DNA of 6,689 nucleotides from DYQY01 sp964643725. GTDB lineage: Bacteria; Margulisbacteria; Riflemargulisbacteria; GWF2-35-9; DYQY01. Below the pieces are notes generated by a model, which worked only from the letters and a program-made list of their open reading frames with translations, was not told the DNA's origin and ran no database searches. Where the stretch lies: the NCBI GenBank assembly GCA_964643725.1, contig CAZXTL010000048.1, positions 1 to 6,689 on the forward strand. Direction: 5' to 3'. Each line of letters opens with the position of its first letter. Within the stretch, counting starts at the first letter, position 1. A program made the translations under genes and the position numbers. Of the stretch, positions 6,609 to 6,689 are shown piece by piece.

Positions 6609-6689
6609 TTAGGTTTTATCCGAGATAAGAACTTTTCTTAGTCTATCCATATCTTCTAAAACTTTGCCTGTTCCATATGCAACGCTAGA
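6609..6689 (-). CDS. mreB: C-terminal end of a convergent gene, probably rod-shape protein MreB (partial)
   Basis: On the minus strand an open frame runs from the window edge (6689) to a TAA at 6611-6609, encoding 26 residues that include SVAYGTGKVLEDMDRLRKVL. The pattern V-A-x-G-T-G-K-x-L-E-x-x-x-x-L-R matches the C-terminus of MreB-type bacterial actins, where PLtaVarGtGk-LE follows the last part of the ATPase fold; MreB polymerises under the membrane and guides lateral wall synthesis. Only the tail is visible, so the ATP-binding motifs cannot be checked and another actin-like protein is possible. Its stop codon abuts the stop codon of the sensor kinase with no base between them. Confidence 0.6.
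   Translation of the reverse strand, partial: SSVAYGTGKVLEDMDRLRKVLISDKT
6614..6639 (+). terminator. Weak candidate terminator for the plus-strand operon, inside the convergent gene
   Basis: TTTTATC (6614-6620) pairs with GATAAGA (6624-6630) in a 7-bp AT-rich stem (one G-U) with a CGA loop, followed by the T-rich tract 6633-6639. The stem is thermodynamically weak and sits within the last codons of the convergent gene. It is the only hairpin-plus-T element seen after the sensor kinase stop. Confidence 0.22.

Noticed and set aside
1..6689. CRISPR arrays, tRNA or rRNA genes, insertion sequences, phage or toxin-antitoxin genes
   Set aside because: No direct-repeat arrays, transposase motifs, RNA-gene signatures or small toxin-like frames were seen; virtually all bases are accounted for by the listed genes.

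Overview
The window is an AT-rich stretch of bacterial chromosome with almost no non-coding DNA. Five genes run left to right: the 3' part of cdaA, then panB, a receiver-histidine kinase hybrid, a PLP-dependent alpha-oxoamine synthase and a large membrane histidine kinase. The right edge holds the last 26 codons of a convergent gene that resembles mreB. The mix of a c-di-AMP cyclase, PanB, MreB and two-component kinases with very low GC fits a rod-shaped or spiral bacterium from an AT-rich lineage (for example spirochaetes, Bdellovibrio-like bacteria or an uncultivated phylum). The sequence alone does not decide the phylum. Shine-Dalgarno motifs are weak or absent at most starts, which may be a lineage trait.

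Layout. 1-728: cdaA, missing its N-terminus (outside the window). 731-1528: panB, two bases after cdaA. 1543-2775: soluble REC-HisKA-HATPase protein, 14 bases after panB. 2776-2822: the only real intergenic gap (47 bases), with a sigma70-like promoter candidate and, just before it, a weak hairpin plus T-run inside the end of the kinase gene. 2823-4229: alpha-oxoamine synthase with a long N-terminal extension. 4233-6608: nine-helix (7TM-type) membrane histidine kinase, three bases after the synthase. 6609-6689: minus-strand gene end whose stop codon directly abuts the stop of the kinase.

How the genes may work together. CdaA makes c-di-AMP at the membrane and PanB makes ketopantoate for CoA; both look like ordinary housekeeping genes in one transcript. 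The second half is more interesting. An enzyme family that condenses acyl-CoA (or acyl-ACP) with an amino acid to give amino-ketones is tightly coupled to a membrane sensor kinase, and lies next to a receiver-kinase that has no DNA-binding output. This resembles in outline the CqsA/CqsS and LqsA/LqsS signal-synthase plus sensor-kinase pairs of Vibrio and Legionella, but the sensor and receiver architectures differ. A new alpha-ketone type signalling module is therefore a testable hypothesis. A sphingolipid-type serine palmitoyltransferase that merely sits beside a kinase is the main alternative.
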